Source: Clostridium bovifaecis
Lineage (GTDB): Bacteria > Bacillota > Clostridia > Clostridiales > Clostridiaceae
Reading direction: 5' to 3'
Assembly: GCA_009738435.1 (NCBI GenBank)
Contig: CP046522.1
Span: forward strand, 2,883,249-2,947,248
Length of the DNA stretch: 64,000 nt
Position numbers and translations under genes: made by a program
Shown: piece after piece, positions 28,801-36,525 of the stretch
How the letters are laid out: the number at the start of each line of letters is the position of its first letter
Position numbering within the stretch: position 1 is the stretch's first letter
Notes under the pieces: model-generated
The model's input: only the letters and a program-made list of their open reading frames with translations
What the model was told of the DNA's origin: nothing
The model's database searches: none

Positions 28801-29389
28801 CAACTAATTTTGCCAGTTCCTCATATTCAAGCACCTCGATCTTTTGCATTTCATGAGACGTTCTAAAACCATCAAAAAAATGAAGTACTGGTATACGAGA
28901 TTTAATCGCAGCTAAATGTGCTATTGCTCCAAGCTCCAAAGCTTCTTGTACACTGCTAGATGCTATTATTGAAAATCCTGTTTGACGTGTAGACATAACA
29001 TCTTGATGGTCTCCAAAGATACTCAGAGCATTAGATGCTAAAGAACGGGCGCTAACATGGAATACGCTAGGAAGTAACTCTCCTGCAATTTTATACATAT
29101 TAGGTATCATTAATAACAGTCCTTGTGATGCTGTGTAAGTAGTAGCTAATGCACCACCTTGAAGGCATCCATGTAATGTTCCTGCTGCTCCTCCTTCTGA
29201 TTGCATTTCTTTTACTATAACCGGTTGTCCAAAAATATTTTTCTTGCCTTGTGCAGCCCACACATCAACTATTTCAGCCATTGTTGAAGAAGGAGTAATT
29301 GGGTAGATTACAGATACATCTGTAAATGCATATGAAGCATATGCCGCTGCTGTATTACCATCCATAGTTTGTTTTCTACGCTGATTCAT
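25871..29389 (-). CDS. nifJ: Pyruvate:ferredoxin (flavodoxin) oxidoreductase
   Basis: A single-chain homodimeric enzyme of 1172 residues that turns pyruvate and CoA into acetyl-CoA, CO2 and reduced ferredoxin. Domain I starts with AAAYASYAFTDVSVIYPITP (~13-32). The gamma domain has GSDGTVGANKSAVKIIGDH near 430. Two [4Fe-4S] motifs are CIQCNACSFVCP (~690) and CTGCGICVDVCP (~750). The thiamine diphosphate site is FGGDGWAYDIGYGGLDH (~966) with DTEVYSNTGGQSS. All expected domains are present. It has its own promoter with a double operator, shared in design with the TRAP operon promoter, and is followed by gntR. A substrate other than pyruvate is possible but not indicated. Confidence 0.95.
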   Translation of the reverse strand: MNQRRKQTMDGNTAAAYASYAFTDVSVIYPITPSSTMAEIVDVWAAQGKKNIFGQPVIVKEMQSEGGAAGTLHGCLQGGALATTYTASQGLLLMIPNMYKIAGELLPSVFHVSARSLASNALSIFGDHQDVMSTRQTGFSIIASSSVQEALELGAIAHLAAIKSRIPVLHFFDGFRTSHEMQKIEVLEYEELAKLVDMDAVNEFRGRSLNPNRPVLRGTTQNPDIFFQTREAVNKFYEPIPEIFQYYMDEINKLTGRDYKLFNYYGSPVAENIIIAMGSGCDVIRETIEYFNAKGANYGLLEVHLYRPFSAERMLNAIPKTVKRISVLDRTKEPGAAAEPLYLDVRNAFFGRENAPLIVGGRYGLGSKDFTPLNVMEVFTNLEQDKPRDGFTVGIVDDVTHLSLPPYGKKFNPTPAGTIACKFWGFGSDGTVGANKSAVKIIGDHTDMHVQAYFAYDSKKSGGVTISHLRFGNFPIRAPYLVSTADFISCSNQSYVHQYDLLEGIKEGGTFLLNCIWNQEELEKELPAALKRKIAEEKVEFYTINAVQIAKDLGLGSRINMIMQSAFFKLSKVISLDDAIKYLKESVEKSYGKRGQNIVDMNWKAIDAGISYINKIKVPDSWKNAVHEKVGAKSDLPEFVEKIMNPVNGQKGDYLPVSVFNGAEDGTYPTGTTKYEKRGIAIDVPHWDAQKCIQCNACSFVCPHSVIRPTLLKDEQMEDAPKGLATKDANEFKGKKFHLAISILDCTGCGICVDVCPTKEKSLVMKPLAEKREELVNAWEFAKNIEPTEISKEQIKTVKGSQFLQPLFEFSGACAGCGETPYAKLITQLFGDRMVLSNSAGCSTVWGGSAPSVPYTKNSKGHGPAWGFSLFEDNAEYGFGMYLGAQTVRKSVADKVRIALSKGVDSELEEAMNEWLEGFEKSEGTRERADKLTKALEQYTNVSELAEIYERNDYFIKQSNWIFGGDGWAYDIGYGGLDHVLASGEDINVIVFDTEVYSNTGGQSSKSTPTAAIAKFAAAGKETKKKDLGMMAISYGYVYVAQIAMGADRAQTLKTILEAEAYPGPSLIIAYAPCVNHGIKAGMGKTQDQAKRAVESGYWSLYRYNPLLKKEGKNPFTLDSKEPRGSFEEFLLSEVRYSSLLKQYPYTAKKLFKKAEQDARERLESYKRLSQQ

Positions 29390-29456
29390 TTTCTATCATT
29401 CCTTTCGTTATAAATCATTAAAGTTATTAAACCTCTTTATAAACCTTATTAATCCG

Positions 29457-29503
29457 TGTATACAATATATATTAATTGTATACAATCAATCAGCTAATGT
29501 CAA
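29457..29503 (-). promoter_or_regulatory. Oxidoreductase promoter with overlapping GntR-type operator
   Basis: Minus strand: TTGACA (29503-29498), 17-bp spacer, TACAAT (29480-29475). The -10 box is inside the palindrome ATTGTATACAAT (29475-29486), and a second copy, ATTGTATACA, follows at 29466-29457. The same arrangement is found upstream of dctP at 37119-37166. Binding there would block RNA polymerase, so the operator should be repressive (inference). Confidence 0.82.
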
Positions 29504-29548
29504 CTGCTTAGGTTATTTTCCTGAGAATTATTTTATTATATATAAAAC

Positions 29549-30151
29549 CTAGCAAAATCTTTCATATGTTTTTCCATTGCTATCACATACGAATATTCCA
29601 CCAAAACTTTCTTTTCCACTTCCATCAGCAACTAAAATATAAAGCTTCGTGATTTCATCCAATTTCTTTAAGATAAGTTCTATTTTTATATTTTGTGATG
29701 TATTCTCGTCCTTAACCATCTTTTCTAGTAATCTTCCATTTTCATAATTACCTCTAAAAGCAATACCAGGACCGCCTGGTGAAGAAATTAAGAACAATCC
29801 TGATATTACCTCTTCTATGCCTCCATTTGAAGATTCATGTTCTTCAAATGGATTTCCTATAATTCCTCCTGTATTTTTCTGAACGCCATGAATATATATG
29901 GATGCTCCTACTATGATTATCCACCTAGGAGATAATTGTGTAATAGCTTTAGCTAAAGTGTAATCCACTAAAAATTCATCCTTAGACTGACCAAGTTTAA
30001 TTTTATTGATTTGTGAATAAGCTAGAATTGATTCTTCTTTTTTCCCATTAGAACATATTCCTCCTATTATTACACTGTAACCATCCTGTGAAACTGTTTT
30101 TAATAAAAATGTTTCTCCTTGAAATATATCTTTAGAATTTATGTTGTCCAT
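29549..30151 (-). CDS. Unrecognised 200-residue protein of the TRAP/oxidoreductase cluster
   Basis: I do not recognise this protein. It is soluble, without signal peptide or membrane segment. The middle is rich in glycine (VQKNTGGIIGNPFEEHESSN, ISSPGGPGIAFRGNYENGR) and there are beta-strand stretches (YSVIIGGICSNGKK, RWIIIVGASIYIHG, LYILVADGSGKESFGGIFV). GAGGTGA precedes the ATG. It lies downstream of a terminator-like hairpin that follows the MoaB-like gene, and just upstream of the oxidoreductase promoter, so it may be expressed by read-through or from a weak promoter of its own. Confidence 0.6.
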   Translation of the reverse strand: MDNINSKDIFQGETFLLKTVSQDGYSVIIGGICSNGKKEESILAYSQINKIKLGQSKDEFLVDYTLAKAITQLSPRWIIIVGASIYIHGVQKNTGGIIGNPFEEHESSNGGIEEVISGLFLISSPGGPGIAFRGNYENGRLLEKMVKDENTSQNIKIELILKKLDEITKLYILVADGSGKESFGGIFVCDSNGKTYERFC

Positions 30152-30241
30152 TAGCTCACCTCAAAAGTCTTATCTATTTTTCTTACAAACGCAACTTTTA
30201 AATATTAATAATAACTAATTGCTTTCTCCATATAATATTAC

Positions 30242-30272
30242 AAATAAGGTGCAGATTATCTGCACCTTATTT
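30242..30272 (-). terminator. Terminator-like hairpin after the MoaB-like gene
   Basis: Perfect 14-bp arms (30242-30255, 30259-30272) with a 3-nt loop and TTTGTAAT after it on the minus strand. It probably ends most transcripts of the TRAP operon. Confidence 0.72.
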
Positions 30273-30787
30273 TACACACCGTATTGTGCCTTCACCGATT
30301 CCATCATTTTTAAATTAATATTTTTCAGGTCCTTTTCATCTTGTTCATAGGCTTTCTTAAATGCTTCAATAGCTGCACGTGCTTCTTGGAATGGCCCAGG
30401 TACATTAATAACCATGGTATTTCCAATAATGCCGCACAAAAGCTTGCTCCACATATGTCCATTTTTCCCGTAAAGCTCAGAGGAATATTTTTCTTCCAAC
30501 AGCAATTCCAAAGAAGAATGTGTAAAATCTTTTCCTAAAGTTGTGCTATGTCTATGCCCCCCGCCAGAACCACCTATTAAGATAATCAAGTCTACACTTT
30601 TAAAAACATATCCCTCTATACAGTCCGTAATTAAATTTTCCCTGTCAGCTATAGGTTCATTTCGTATAATGTTACATCTACCATTCATACTTAACAAAAC
30701 CTGCATAATCATAGGACTATCTGTATCTAGAACGATCCCTTCCCTTAATTCATCACCTGTAGGGATAATAACAGCTTTGTTAATCAC
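30272..30787 (-). CDS. MoaB/MogA-like (MoCF) domain protein
   Basis: A 171-residue protein with the molybdopterin-binding fold. IIPTGDELREGIVLDTDSP near residue 7 matches the start of MoeA/MogA/CinA domains, DLIILIGGSGGGHRH near 75 matches their TGGTG loop (here GGSGGG), and VINVPGPFQEARAAIEAF matches the LPG motif. I start at GTG 30787: AAAGGTGG lies upstream and the codon overlaps the stop of the preceding gene (GTGATTAA), a translational-coupling arrangement. No other molybdenum-cofactor gene or molybdoenzyme is nearby, so true molybdopterin chemistry is unproven. Confidence 0.78.
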   Translation of the reverse strand: MINKAVIIPTGDELREGIVLDTDSPMIMQVLLSMNGRCNIIRNEPIADRENLITDCIEGYVFKSVDLIILIGGSGGGHRHSTTLGKDFTHSSLELLLEEKYSSELYGKNGHMWSKLLCGIIGNTMVINVPGPFQEARAAIEAFKKAYEQDEKDLKNINLKMMESVKAQYGV

Positions 30788-31145
30788 GTCTCTGCCACCT
30801 TTCTCCCATACACCCATTTTCAATGTACTCTGGTATTGAATTAATACCTACAGTCTGAATCTTTTTAACAGAAGAGAGCTTTGAAACATCAGAAACTTTG
30901 ATTCCTTCTGCTAATGCAATAGCTTTAATTAAACCATCCTCTTCTCGTAAAATATCTTCTTCTTCAACACCGTAAACGTCCATTTCTAAAGAATTACCTG
31001 TTACACCAATAATTCTGATAGCACTTTTCAACTTATCATTGATAATTTCCTCTAACTGCTGGATATTCAATCCTTTTACCTTTAATCCAGTAACCTTTAC
31101 TACAGTTTTATCAACTTGCACTATAACCTTAGCATCCTCCTGCAT
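30780..31145 (-). CDS. Unrecognised 121-residue protein, coupled to the MoaB-like gene
   Basis: I do not recognise this protein. I start at ATG 31145 because GGAGAG ends six bases before it; an upstream in-frame start would overlap nadD. The sequence is acidic, soluble and has no cysteine pair or metal motif (MQEDAKVIVQVDKTVVKVTG, SAIRIIGVTGNSLEMDVYGV, SIPEYIENGCMGERWQ). It starts 16 bp after the NadD-type gene and overlaps the MoaB-like gene by 8 bp, so the three are probably made together. The role is unknown; I can only suggest that it serves the same pathway. Confidence 0.62.
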   Translation of the reverse strand: MQEDAKVIVQVDKTVVKVTGLKVKGLNIQQLEEIINDKLKSAIRIIGVTGNSLEMDVYGVEEEDILREEDGLIKAIALAEGIKVSDVSKLSSVKKIQTVGINSIPEYIENGCMGERWQRRD

Positions 31146-31161
31146 AATAATCTCTCCATTT

Positions 31162-31776
31162 CTATGTACTTTTATTTGACGTATAGAGTCCATTTTTATC
31201 AATGTAATCAATTACTTTCTTTGGAACCATTTCTTCAACACTTAGTCCCCTAGAAATTCTACTTCTTATTTCAGTAGAAGATATAGGCATAATAGAAATA
31301 TCACAAATTATTGTATTAGCTCCCCTACTTCTTAATAGTTGTTCCATTTTCACTAGCTGTGGGATTTCCTTTATGTTTCTAGGAGCAGTACACAATGCAG
31401 CAAGCTTAATAATCTCTTCAAAGCCCAGCCATCTTGAAACAGACAAAAATGAATCAGAGCCCATCATAAAATATAAGTTACTATTAATATATGTACTTGA
31501 AATTTCATTCAAAGTATCTACTGTGTAGCTTCTGCCTTCTCGTTTAAGTTCTAAATCACAAATTTCAAAAAGGTGATTTTCCCCACAGGCAAGACGACAC
31601 ATTTCATATCTATGCCTACTCTCTGCTATAGCACTCTCCTCTTTATGTGGTGGAATATTGGTTGGAATAATTAGTATATTATCAAGTCCTATCATAATGG
31701 CCATTTGTTTTACCATATTCAAATGTCCATTATGAATGGGATTAAATGTACCCCCATAAATGCCTATCTTCTTCAT
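31162..31776 (-). CDS. nadD: Nicotinate-nucleotide adenylyltransferase (NadD-type)
   Basis: A 204-residue Rossmann nucleotidyltransferase. NadD adenylates nicotinate mononucleotide to deamido-NAD. Motifs: GIYGGTFNPIHNGHLNMV at 4-21 (ATP site), PPHKEE near 42, REGRSYTVDTL near 85, YFMMGSDSFLSVSRW near 105 and ISSTEIRSRI near 170. These are full NadD signatures, so the family call is firm. The setting is odd: it lies inside a catabolic TRAP-transporter operon and is followed at once by two small proteins. Either it is the cell's ordinary NadD that landed here, or a paralogue that adenylates another mononucleotide. Confidence 0.88.
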   Translation of the reverse strand: MKKIGIYGGTFNPIHNGHLNMVKQMAIMIGLDNILIIPTNIPPHKEESAIAESRHRYEMCRLACGENHLFEICDLELKREGRSYTVDTLNEISSTYINSNLYFMMGSDSFLSVSRWLGFEEIIKLAALCTAPRNIKEIPQLVKMEQLLRSRGANTIICDISIMPISSTEIRSRISRGLSVEEMVPKKVIDYIDKNGLYTSNKST

Positions 31777-31816
31777 ATAATAACCCTTCTTACTAATTTT
31801 ACCAAAGAATTATCAT

Positions 31817-31858
31817 AAAGATCAAAGCGAGAAATTAACCTTTCTCGTTTTAATCTTT
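31817..31858 (-). terminator. Hairpin between the 340-residue gene and nadD
   Basis: Eighteen-base arms (AAAGATCAAAGCGAGAAA and its complement with two imperfections) over 6 nt. The T-run is weak, so it may be an attenuator or an mRNA-stabilising stem rather than a full stop. Confidence 0.5.
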
Positions 31859-31879
31859 ATACCCCTATTATTTTTAATC

Positions 31880-32902
31880 TTATACTTCAACATATCTTTC
31901 TTGTATGATATCAGATACATTATATTTATGAGGGTTATCAATCCCTGGAATAATCTCATCCGCCCTAGCAATAATTTCTTCAGGTGTTAATTCTTCTACC
32001 GCTTCCATCATCCATTCCTTTGTAAATCCAACACTTTCTAATTCTTCTAATGCAGCTTTACTCATGTTATCTATATTGGGCTTAATTTTCATATGTCTTG
32101 CTACAGAAAGAACTGCTGGAGATGCACCAATGTCTTTTCCTGGAACTGCATCAGTCTGTAAAGCCTGAATAATATATTTTGCAAGAACTGATTTATCAGC
32201 AGCAATACATGGGATATGACTCTTAAGAAATTTAGCATATTCTTTAGAGTTATGAGCAGTTTCTCCACACTTAAATTGTCTATGAGGAACAATACGTCCG
32301 TATTCTTCCCCAACAACCATACCAATCCCTACTGAAATAATACAGCCTGTTCCACCTATTTCAACTTTCCCATTTTTCATAATCTCTACTTGTCCAGAAA
32401 TAGGTAGAAGAATTTCTTCCATTGTAATGTAATGCATCATTTCAGTAGCAGAGTTATTATTTCCAGCTCTTCCCGTAAGAACTGCATTGTGAATAGGAAT
32501 GTTCTTTTTTTTAGGATCTGGCCCCATTAAAAGCCTTCTATCCGGGTAATTCTTCATCCACTGCTTTAAGTGAGGTTCTGCCTCAATTAATTCATCTGAA
32601 TAATGAACTTCAACCATTTCAAGATATCCAAATTCCTTGTTGATCCTACCATAATCAGATGCTGCCATACATGTCATGGATCCATCAATCATAACACCAT
32701 CACTATTAGTTGTGGTAGCAGTCATATCAAACATATTAATACCAGCAGGTCCTGGGATAGTAGTGGCAATTTTCTCACAAGCCTCACGCATAGAAATACC
32801 ACATGCTTTTACATCTGCATAATCAACAAATACTATTGATAATGGAACTAGAATATCATTTAACGTTCCTTCTGGAATGAACTTATATTTCAATTTACTC
32901 AT
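31880..32902 (-). CDS. Unrecognised 340-residue protein of the TRAP cluster
   Basis: I do not recognise this protein. It is soluble and starts after GGAGGTAT. Features: TTIPGPAGINMFDMTATTTN near 47, GSMTCMAASDYGRINKEFGY near 74, GRAGNNNSATEMMHYITMEE near 143, GGTGCIISVGIGMVVGEEYG near 180 and CGETAHNSKEYAKF. It has seven cysteines with no cluster pattern, and a tail of conserved-looking helices (TKEWMMEAVEELTPEEIIAR). A very weak resemblance to the C-terminal part of proline reductase PrdA was considered and not accepted. It is paired with the 126-residue gene just upstream; together they look like two subunits of an enzyme acting on the transported substrate (inference). Confidence 0.6.
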   Translation of the reverse strand: MSKLKYKFIPEGTLNDILVPLSIVFVDYADVKACGISMREACEKIATTIPGPAGINMFDMTATTTNSDGVMIDGSMTCMAASDYGRINKEFGYLEMVEVHYSDELIEAEPHLKQWMKNYPDRRLLMGPDPKKKNIPIHNAVLTGRAGNNNSATEMMHYITMEEILLPISGQVEIMKNGKVEIGGTGCIISVGIGMVVGEEYGRIVPHRQFKCGETAHNSKEYAKFLKSHIPCIAADKSVLAKYIIQALQTDAVPGKDIGASPAVLSVARHMKIKPNIDNMSKAALEELESVGFTKEWMMEAVEELTPEEIIARADEIIPGIDNPHKYNVSDIIQERYVEV

Positions 32903-32970
32903 TTTTATACCTCCACTATTTAAAATTTATATACTGAATTAAAGAGTTATCTATCCATCGATAATAAAGA

Positions 32971-33351
32971 TTAGTGATTTCCAATTGGAGGTCTTCTGTC
33001 TTCCACATCTGGAACGTCATGTATTAAAGTATCTTCTGTCTGATGGAGAATACCAACTACTTGAAGAATTGCATGGGTAGGGTTCCCATTTTCATCAAAT
33101 CCCTTTACAACTGCAGTATGAACTGTTTCAGGGATACGTGGAATAATAGAAACTTCAATTCTATGAACATCTTCCTTTTTAGCTATATCTTCTACTGCTT
33201 GTTCAATTCTTCCAGCCCTCATAGATTGAATCTTAGCTGTCTTTAAATTTTCTAACCCAACAACTTCACATTCCTTTTGTTTTGACCCTTTTGTAGCTGC
33301 TACTTTTAATTTTTTAATGAACTCTGGTAACTTTGTGTGCATTAATTTCAT
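32971..33351 (-). CDS. Unrecognised 126-residue protein paired with the 340-residue gene
   Basis: I do not recognise this protein. I start at ATG 33351 because CGAGGAG lies 8 bp upstream. It is small, basic at the N-terminus (MKLMHTKLPEFIKKLKVAAT) and beta-rich in the second half (VHRIEVSIIPRIPETVHTAV, HAILQVVGILHQTEDTLIHD). It ends 68 bp before the 340-residue gene and lies downstream of dctM. The size ratio and order suggest small and large subunits of one complex, but no motif confirms it. Confidence 0.58.
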   Translation of the reverse strand: MKLMHTKLPEFIKKLKVAATKGSKQKECEVVGLENLKTAKIQSMRAGRIEQAVEDIAKKEDVHRIEVSIIPRIPETVHTAVVKGFDENGNPTHAILQVVGILHQTEDTLIHDVPDVEDRRPPIGNH

Positions 33352-33555
33352 ATTCAACACTCCTCGTACATTTAATTTAGCAGTCAATTTAAGTCTGTTC
33401 CAGTAATCAAAATGACTACTTAAGAAAAGATTTTACTGGAATCTATAGAAATAAATATTACTTGTATACCTTTAATCCTAACATTCTACTAAAAAATTAT
33501 AATAGAATTCATCTCGATATAATATGTAAGGGCTAATAGCCTCCTCGCATATTTA

Positions 33556-34839
33556 TTATGATCCCATTATTAATTTTAAAGGAGTCATAACAAGTGATGG
33601 GATAAAGGTACAAAGCAATAAAACCCCTATTTCAACTAATAAGAATGGCATAATTGCTTTACATAATTCACCGAAATCAATCTTAGCAACACCGCAGCCT
33701 ACATATAAAACCGTTCCAACTGGTGGTGTTATAAGTCCTATACAAAGATTTAGACACATAATAAGTGCAAAGAAATATGGATCTATACCTGCTTGTTTTA
33801 TAACTGGGAATAACACTGGCGCGAATATAAGAATATTTGGTGTTAAGTCCATAACCATACCAAGAGCAAACAAGAATACATTTATTACTAATAACAACAT
33901 TGCTGGATTTCCAACAAGTCCGCCTAAAGCAGTCGCTACTTGAGCAGGAACTTGTGCAGTTGTTATATAGAAACCTACTGCAGAAGCTGCGGCAACAATA
34001 AGCATAACTGTTGATGTACTTTTAGCTGCTGCAGAGAATATTTCTCCAATTTGACTAGCATTCAATTCTTTATATACAAGTGTACATACAAGTAAAGCAT
34101 ATACTACTGCAAAAGCTCCAGCTTCTGTAGGAGTAAATATACCAAGTCTTATTCCCCCTACGATAAGTACAGGCATAAATAATGCTGGCAAAGAGTCTTT
34201 TACAATTGCATTTCTTTCTTCTTTTGTATAGTGTATTGTATCATTATATCCATCAATTCTAACAATGAAGAACCATGTTATAAGTAAGATTATACCTAGT
34301 ACAACTCCTGGAACTAGTCCAGCCATAAAAAGTCTTGTTATAGATAAATTTACAGATGTACCTAAAACGATCATAGGTATGCTTGGAGGTATAATAGGAG
34401 CTATTACCGCCCCAGCACATATAAATGCTGCAGAACGTCCTAACTTATAATTATTTTTTGTCATAATTGGTATTAAAATTGCGCCTAGTGCAGCAGCATC
34501 AGCAACAGCACTTCCTGATAGACCTGCAAAGATAATACTAGCGATTATAGCAGCATATCCCAGCCCACCTTTTACTTTTCCTACTGACAAGTTAGCAAAG
34601 TTAACAATTCTAGCTGATAATCCACCAACAGCCATTATTTCACCTGCAAGCATAAAGAATGGAATCGCCATTAATGGGAAACTATTAGTTCCTGCAACCA
34701 TAGCTTGTGCAACAGACATCATATCAAATAATCCTAAATAAAGCATTAAAGTGATAGCACATATAACTAACACTACAGCGATAGGAATCCCGAAAAACAT
34801 GAAGCTGAATAATGTGCCTAGAAAAACACCCATTGCCAT
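33556..34839 (-). CDS. dctM: TRAP transporter large permease
   Basis: The 427-residue large membrane subunit of a TRAP transporter, which uses a sodium gradient to import a substrate delivered by a periplasmic-type binding protein. About 12 segments are visible; characteristic stretches are IVNFANLSVGKVKGGLGYAA near 75, GLSGSAVADAAALGAILIPIM near 108 and NLCIGLITPPVGTVLYVGCG near 367. It begins 4 bp after the dctQ stop. Length and motifs are normal. It belongs to the same operon as dctP and dctQ. Confidence 0.94.
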   Translation of the reverse strand: MAMGVFLGTLFSFMFFGIPIAVVLVICAITLMLYLGLFDMMSVAQAMVAGTNSFPLMAIPFFMLAGEIMAVGGLSARIVNFANLSVGKVKGGLGYAAIIASIIFAGLSGSAVADAAALGAILIPIMTKNNYKLGRSAAFICAGAVIAPIIPPSIPMIVLGTSVNLSITRLFMAGLVPGVVLGIILLITWFFIVRIDGYNDTIHYTKEERNAIVKDSLPALFMPVLIVGGIRLGIFTPTEAGAFAVVYALLVCTLVYKELNASQIGEIFSAAAKSTSTVMLIVAAASAVGFYITTAQVPAQVATALGGLVGNPAMLLLVINVFLFALGMVMDLTPNILIFAPVLFPVIKQAGIDPYFFALIMCLNLCIGLITPPVGTVLYVGCGVAKIDFGELCKAIMPFLLVEIGVLLLCTFIPSLVMTPLKLIMGS

Positions 34840-34843
34840 AATT

Positions 34844-35368
34844 CTATTCCCCCTTTTTTATTTGTTCTTTTGTAGTTTTAATTGTATCTCTTATAATAAG
34901 AATCATTGCCCCAGCAATCATAACAACAATACCACTTGCAATAATTCCGAAGTTTATTCCTGTAGCTACTGTTTTGTAAGTTGATGTAGATATTGTATAT
35001 TGTATTCCTCCCATTAAAATTAAAGCTAATGTAATTAGTGAAATTACCTGAGCTATAATATAAACAACAAACTTGCTCTTGCCCTTTAATTTATCAGTAA
35101 GAATTGTAACCGCAACATGCTGTTTATCCTTAAATGCTGCAACCGTTCCTAAGAATACTGTCCACATAAAGAAGAATCTTGCATACTCTTCTGATACTGG
35201 TAAACTTGTTTTAAAAATATATCTCATTCCTGCATTAATAAATACTAAAACAACCATTGCAGATAAAAACACAATCATAGCCCCGTTAAATATTTTGTTA
35301 AGATTTCCTGAAAAACTGGCTTTTTCTTGATTATCTAAGGTTTCCTGCAAACTAACTTTTCCTTCCAC
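34844..35368 (-). CDS. dctQ: TRAP transporter small permease
   Basis: The 174-residue small membrane subunit with four segments (~25-47, 60-80, 97-118, 140-163). The family motif appears as SEEYARFFFMWTVFLGTVAA near 58, followed by KDKQHVAVTIL. It starts at GTG after a GGGGG ribosome site and sits between dctP and dctM. A strong hairpin separates it from dctP. Confidence 0.92.
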   Translation of the reverse strand: MEGKVSLQETLDNQEKASFSGNLNKIFNGAMIVFLSAMVVLVFINAGMRYIFKTSLPVSEEYARFFFMWTVFLGTVAAFKDKQHVAVTILTDKLKGKSKFVVYIIAQVISLITLALILMGGIQYTISTSTYKTVATGINFGIIASGIVVMIAGAMILIIRDTIKTTKEQIKKGE

Positions 35369-35446
35369 ACTAAAAACCCCCTAAATTAAAATTTGCTTTA
35401 AATATGTAGAGACTAATTTAAAAAATAAATTAGAGTCATTATTTAA

Positions 35447-35480
35447 TATAAAGTTACCTGCATTTACAGGTAACTTTATA
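35447..35480 (-). terminator. Intercistronic hairpin between dctP and dctQ
   Basis: Perfect 14-bp arms (35447-35460 and 35467-35480) with a 6-nt loop, 13 bp past the dctP stop. No clear T-run follows, so it probably protects the dctP message or terminates only part of the transcripts. Confidence 0.7.
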
Positions 35481-35493
35481 TTATACTTTTTAC

Positions 35494-36525
35494 CTATTTT
35501 ACAGCTTCAACTATTTTTGCCCATTCTTCGCTGCCTGGATATTGTTTGTAAACATATTCACGTGATGCTGCTTTTGCATCGTTTAACTGTTTTTTGAATT
35601 GATCATCTGGAACAACAATTTTAACACCTGCTTTTTCTAATGCAGCCTTTGAATCTTTTTCTGCCTTTATAGAAATATCAAATGTATAATCGATAGCTTC
35701 TTTTGCAGCATCAGTTAATGCAGTTTGTAATTCATCAGGTAAACTTTGGAAGAACTTCTCGTTCATATACCAGCCGTGTACAGTAAATATGTGATTTGAT
35801 TCAAGTGCATACTTTTGAACTTCATAAAGTTTACTTGTTTCTATTGTAGAATATGGGTTTTCTTGTCCATCAACAACGTGCTGCTCTAAAGCACTAAATA
35901 ACTCAGTTAATGGTAATGCAACTGGACTTGCCCCTACTCCTTTAGCATATTCAATGTAGAAAGGAATATTAGGAGTTCTTAAACGCAACCCTTTTAAATC
36001 ATCATACTTATTAACTGATTTATTAAATGTCATAACTCTAAAGCTTCTTGGTGCAAATCCTAAAGCACGTATTCCGTTCTTTTCAATCATACCCTCAGTA
36101 AGCTTGTCTGTGTATTGAGGGTCAGTAAGTACTTTTCTTGCATGATCCCAATCTCTAAATAAGTAAGGCATTTCTGGTGCACCAACCATTGGTTGTAATT
36201 GTGCCATTACACTACCTGGAGAAGCCATTTGTATAGTTCCAGCTCTCAAAGTGTCTAAGTAAGTTTCTGCAGCTCCTAACTGAGCGTTTGGATAAAGTTC
36301 TACTTTAATCTTGCCTTGTGACTTACTTTGTACAAGTTCTTGGAATTTTTTTAGTCCAAGAGTTTCAGGATCATTATCTGATAATATACTAGCAATTTTC
36401 ATTGTATAAGTTTTTTCTGAACCGCCATTACTTGAGTTAGCAGCCGTGCTTTTCCCACAACCAGCAAAAAGTGATGAAGCCATGAGTACAGCTATCAAGC
36501 TGCTGAATATTTTTTTCTTCTTCAT
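35494..36525 (-). CDS. dctP: TRAP transporter substrate-binding lipoprotein
   Basis: The 343-residue binding protein. The signal peptide ends in a lipobox (SLFAGC, Cys23), so it is tethered outside the membrane as expected in a Gram-positive cell. The DctP fold shows LRLRTPNIPFYIEYAKGVGA near 178; the arginine after LRL normally binds the substrate carboxylate, so the ligand should be a carboxylate. SALEQHVVDGQENPYSTIET near 209 is also typical. AAAGGGGGA precedes the ATG. It is the first gene of the operon, with a promoter about 590 bp upstream. Confidence 0.94.
   Translation of the reverse strand: MKKKKIFSSLIAVLMASSLFAGCGKSTAANSSNGGSEKTYTMKIASILSDNDPETLGLKKFQELVQSKSQGKIKVELYPNAQLGAAETYLDTLRAGTIQMASPGSVMAQLQPMVGAPEMPYLFRDWDHARKVLTDPQYTDKLTEGMIEKNGIRALGFAPRSFRVMTFNKSVNKYDDLKGLRLRTPNIPFYIEYAKGVGASPVALPLTELFSALEQHVVDGQENPYSTIETSKLYEVQKYALESNHIFTVHGWYMNEKFFQSLPDELQTALTDAAKEAIDYTFDISIKAEKDSKAALEKAGVKIVVPDDQFKKQLNDAKAASREYVYKQYPGSEEWAKIVEAVK

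Noticed and set aside
30272..30787. Molybdenum-cofactor biosynthesis operon.
   Set aside because: Only one MoCF-fold protein is present; no moaA, moaC, moeA, mobA, xdhC-like gene or molybdoenzyme is near it.
29549..33351. D-proline or glycine reductase (Prd/Grd) gene cluster.
   Set aside because: No selenocysteine-type gene, no PrdC-like electron carrier and no racemase. Resemblance of the 340-aa protein to PrdA is too weak to count.
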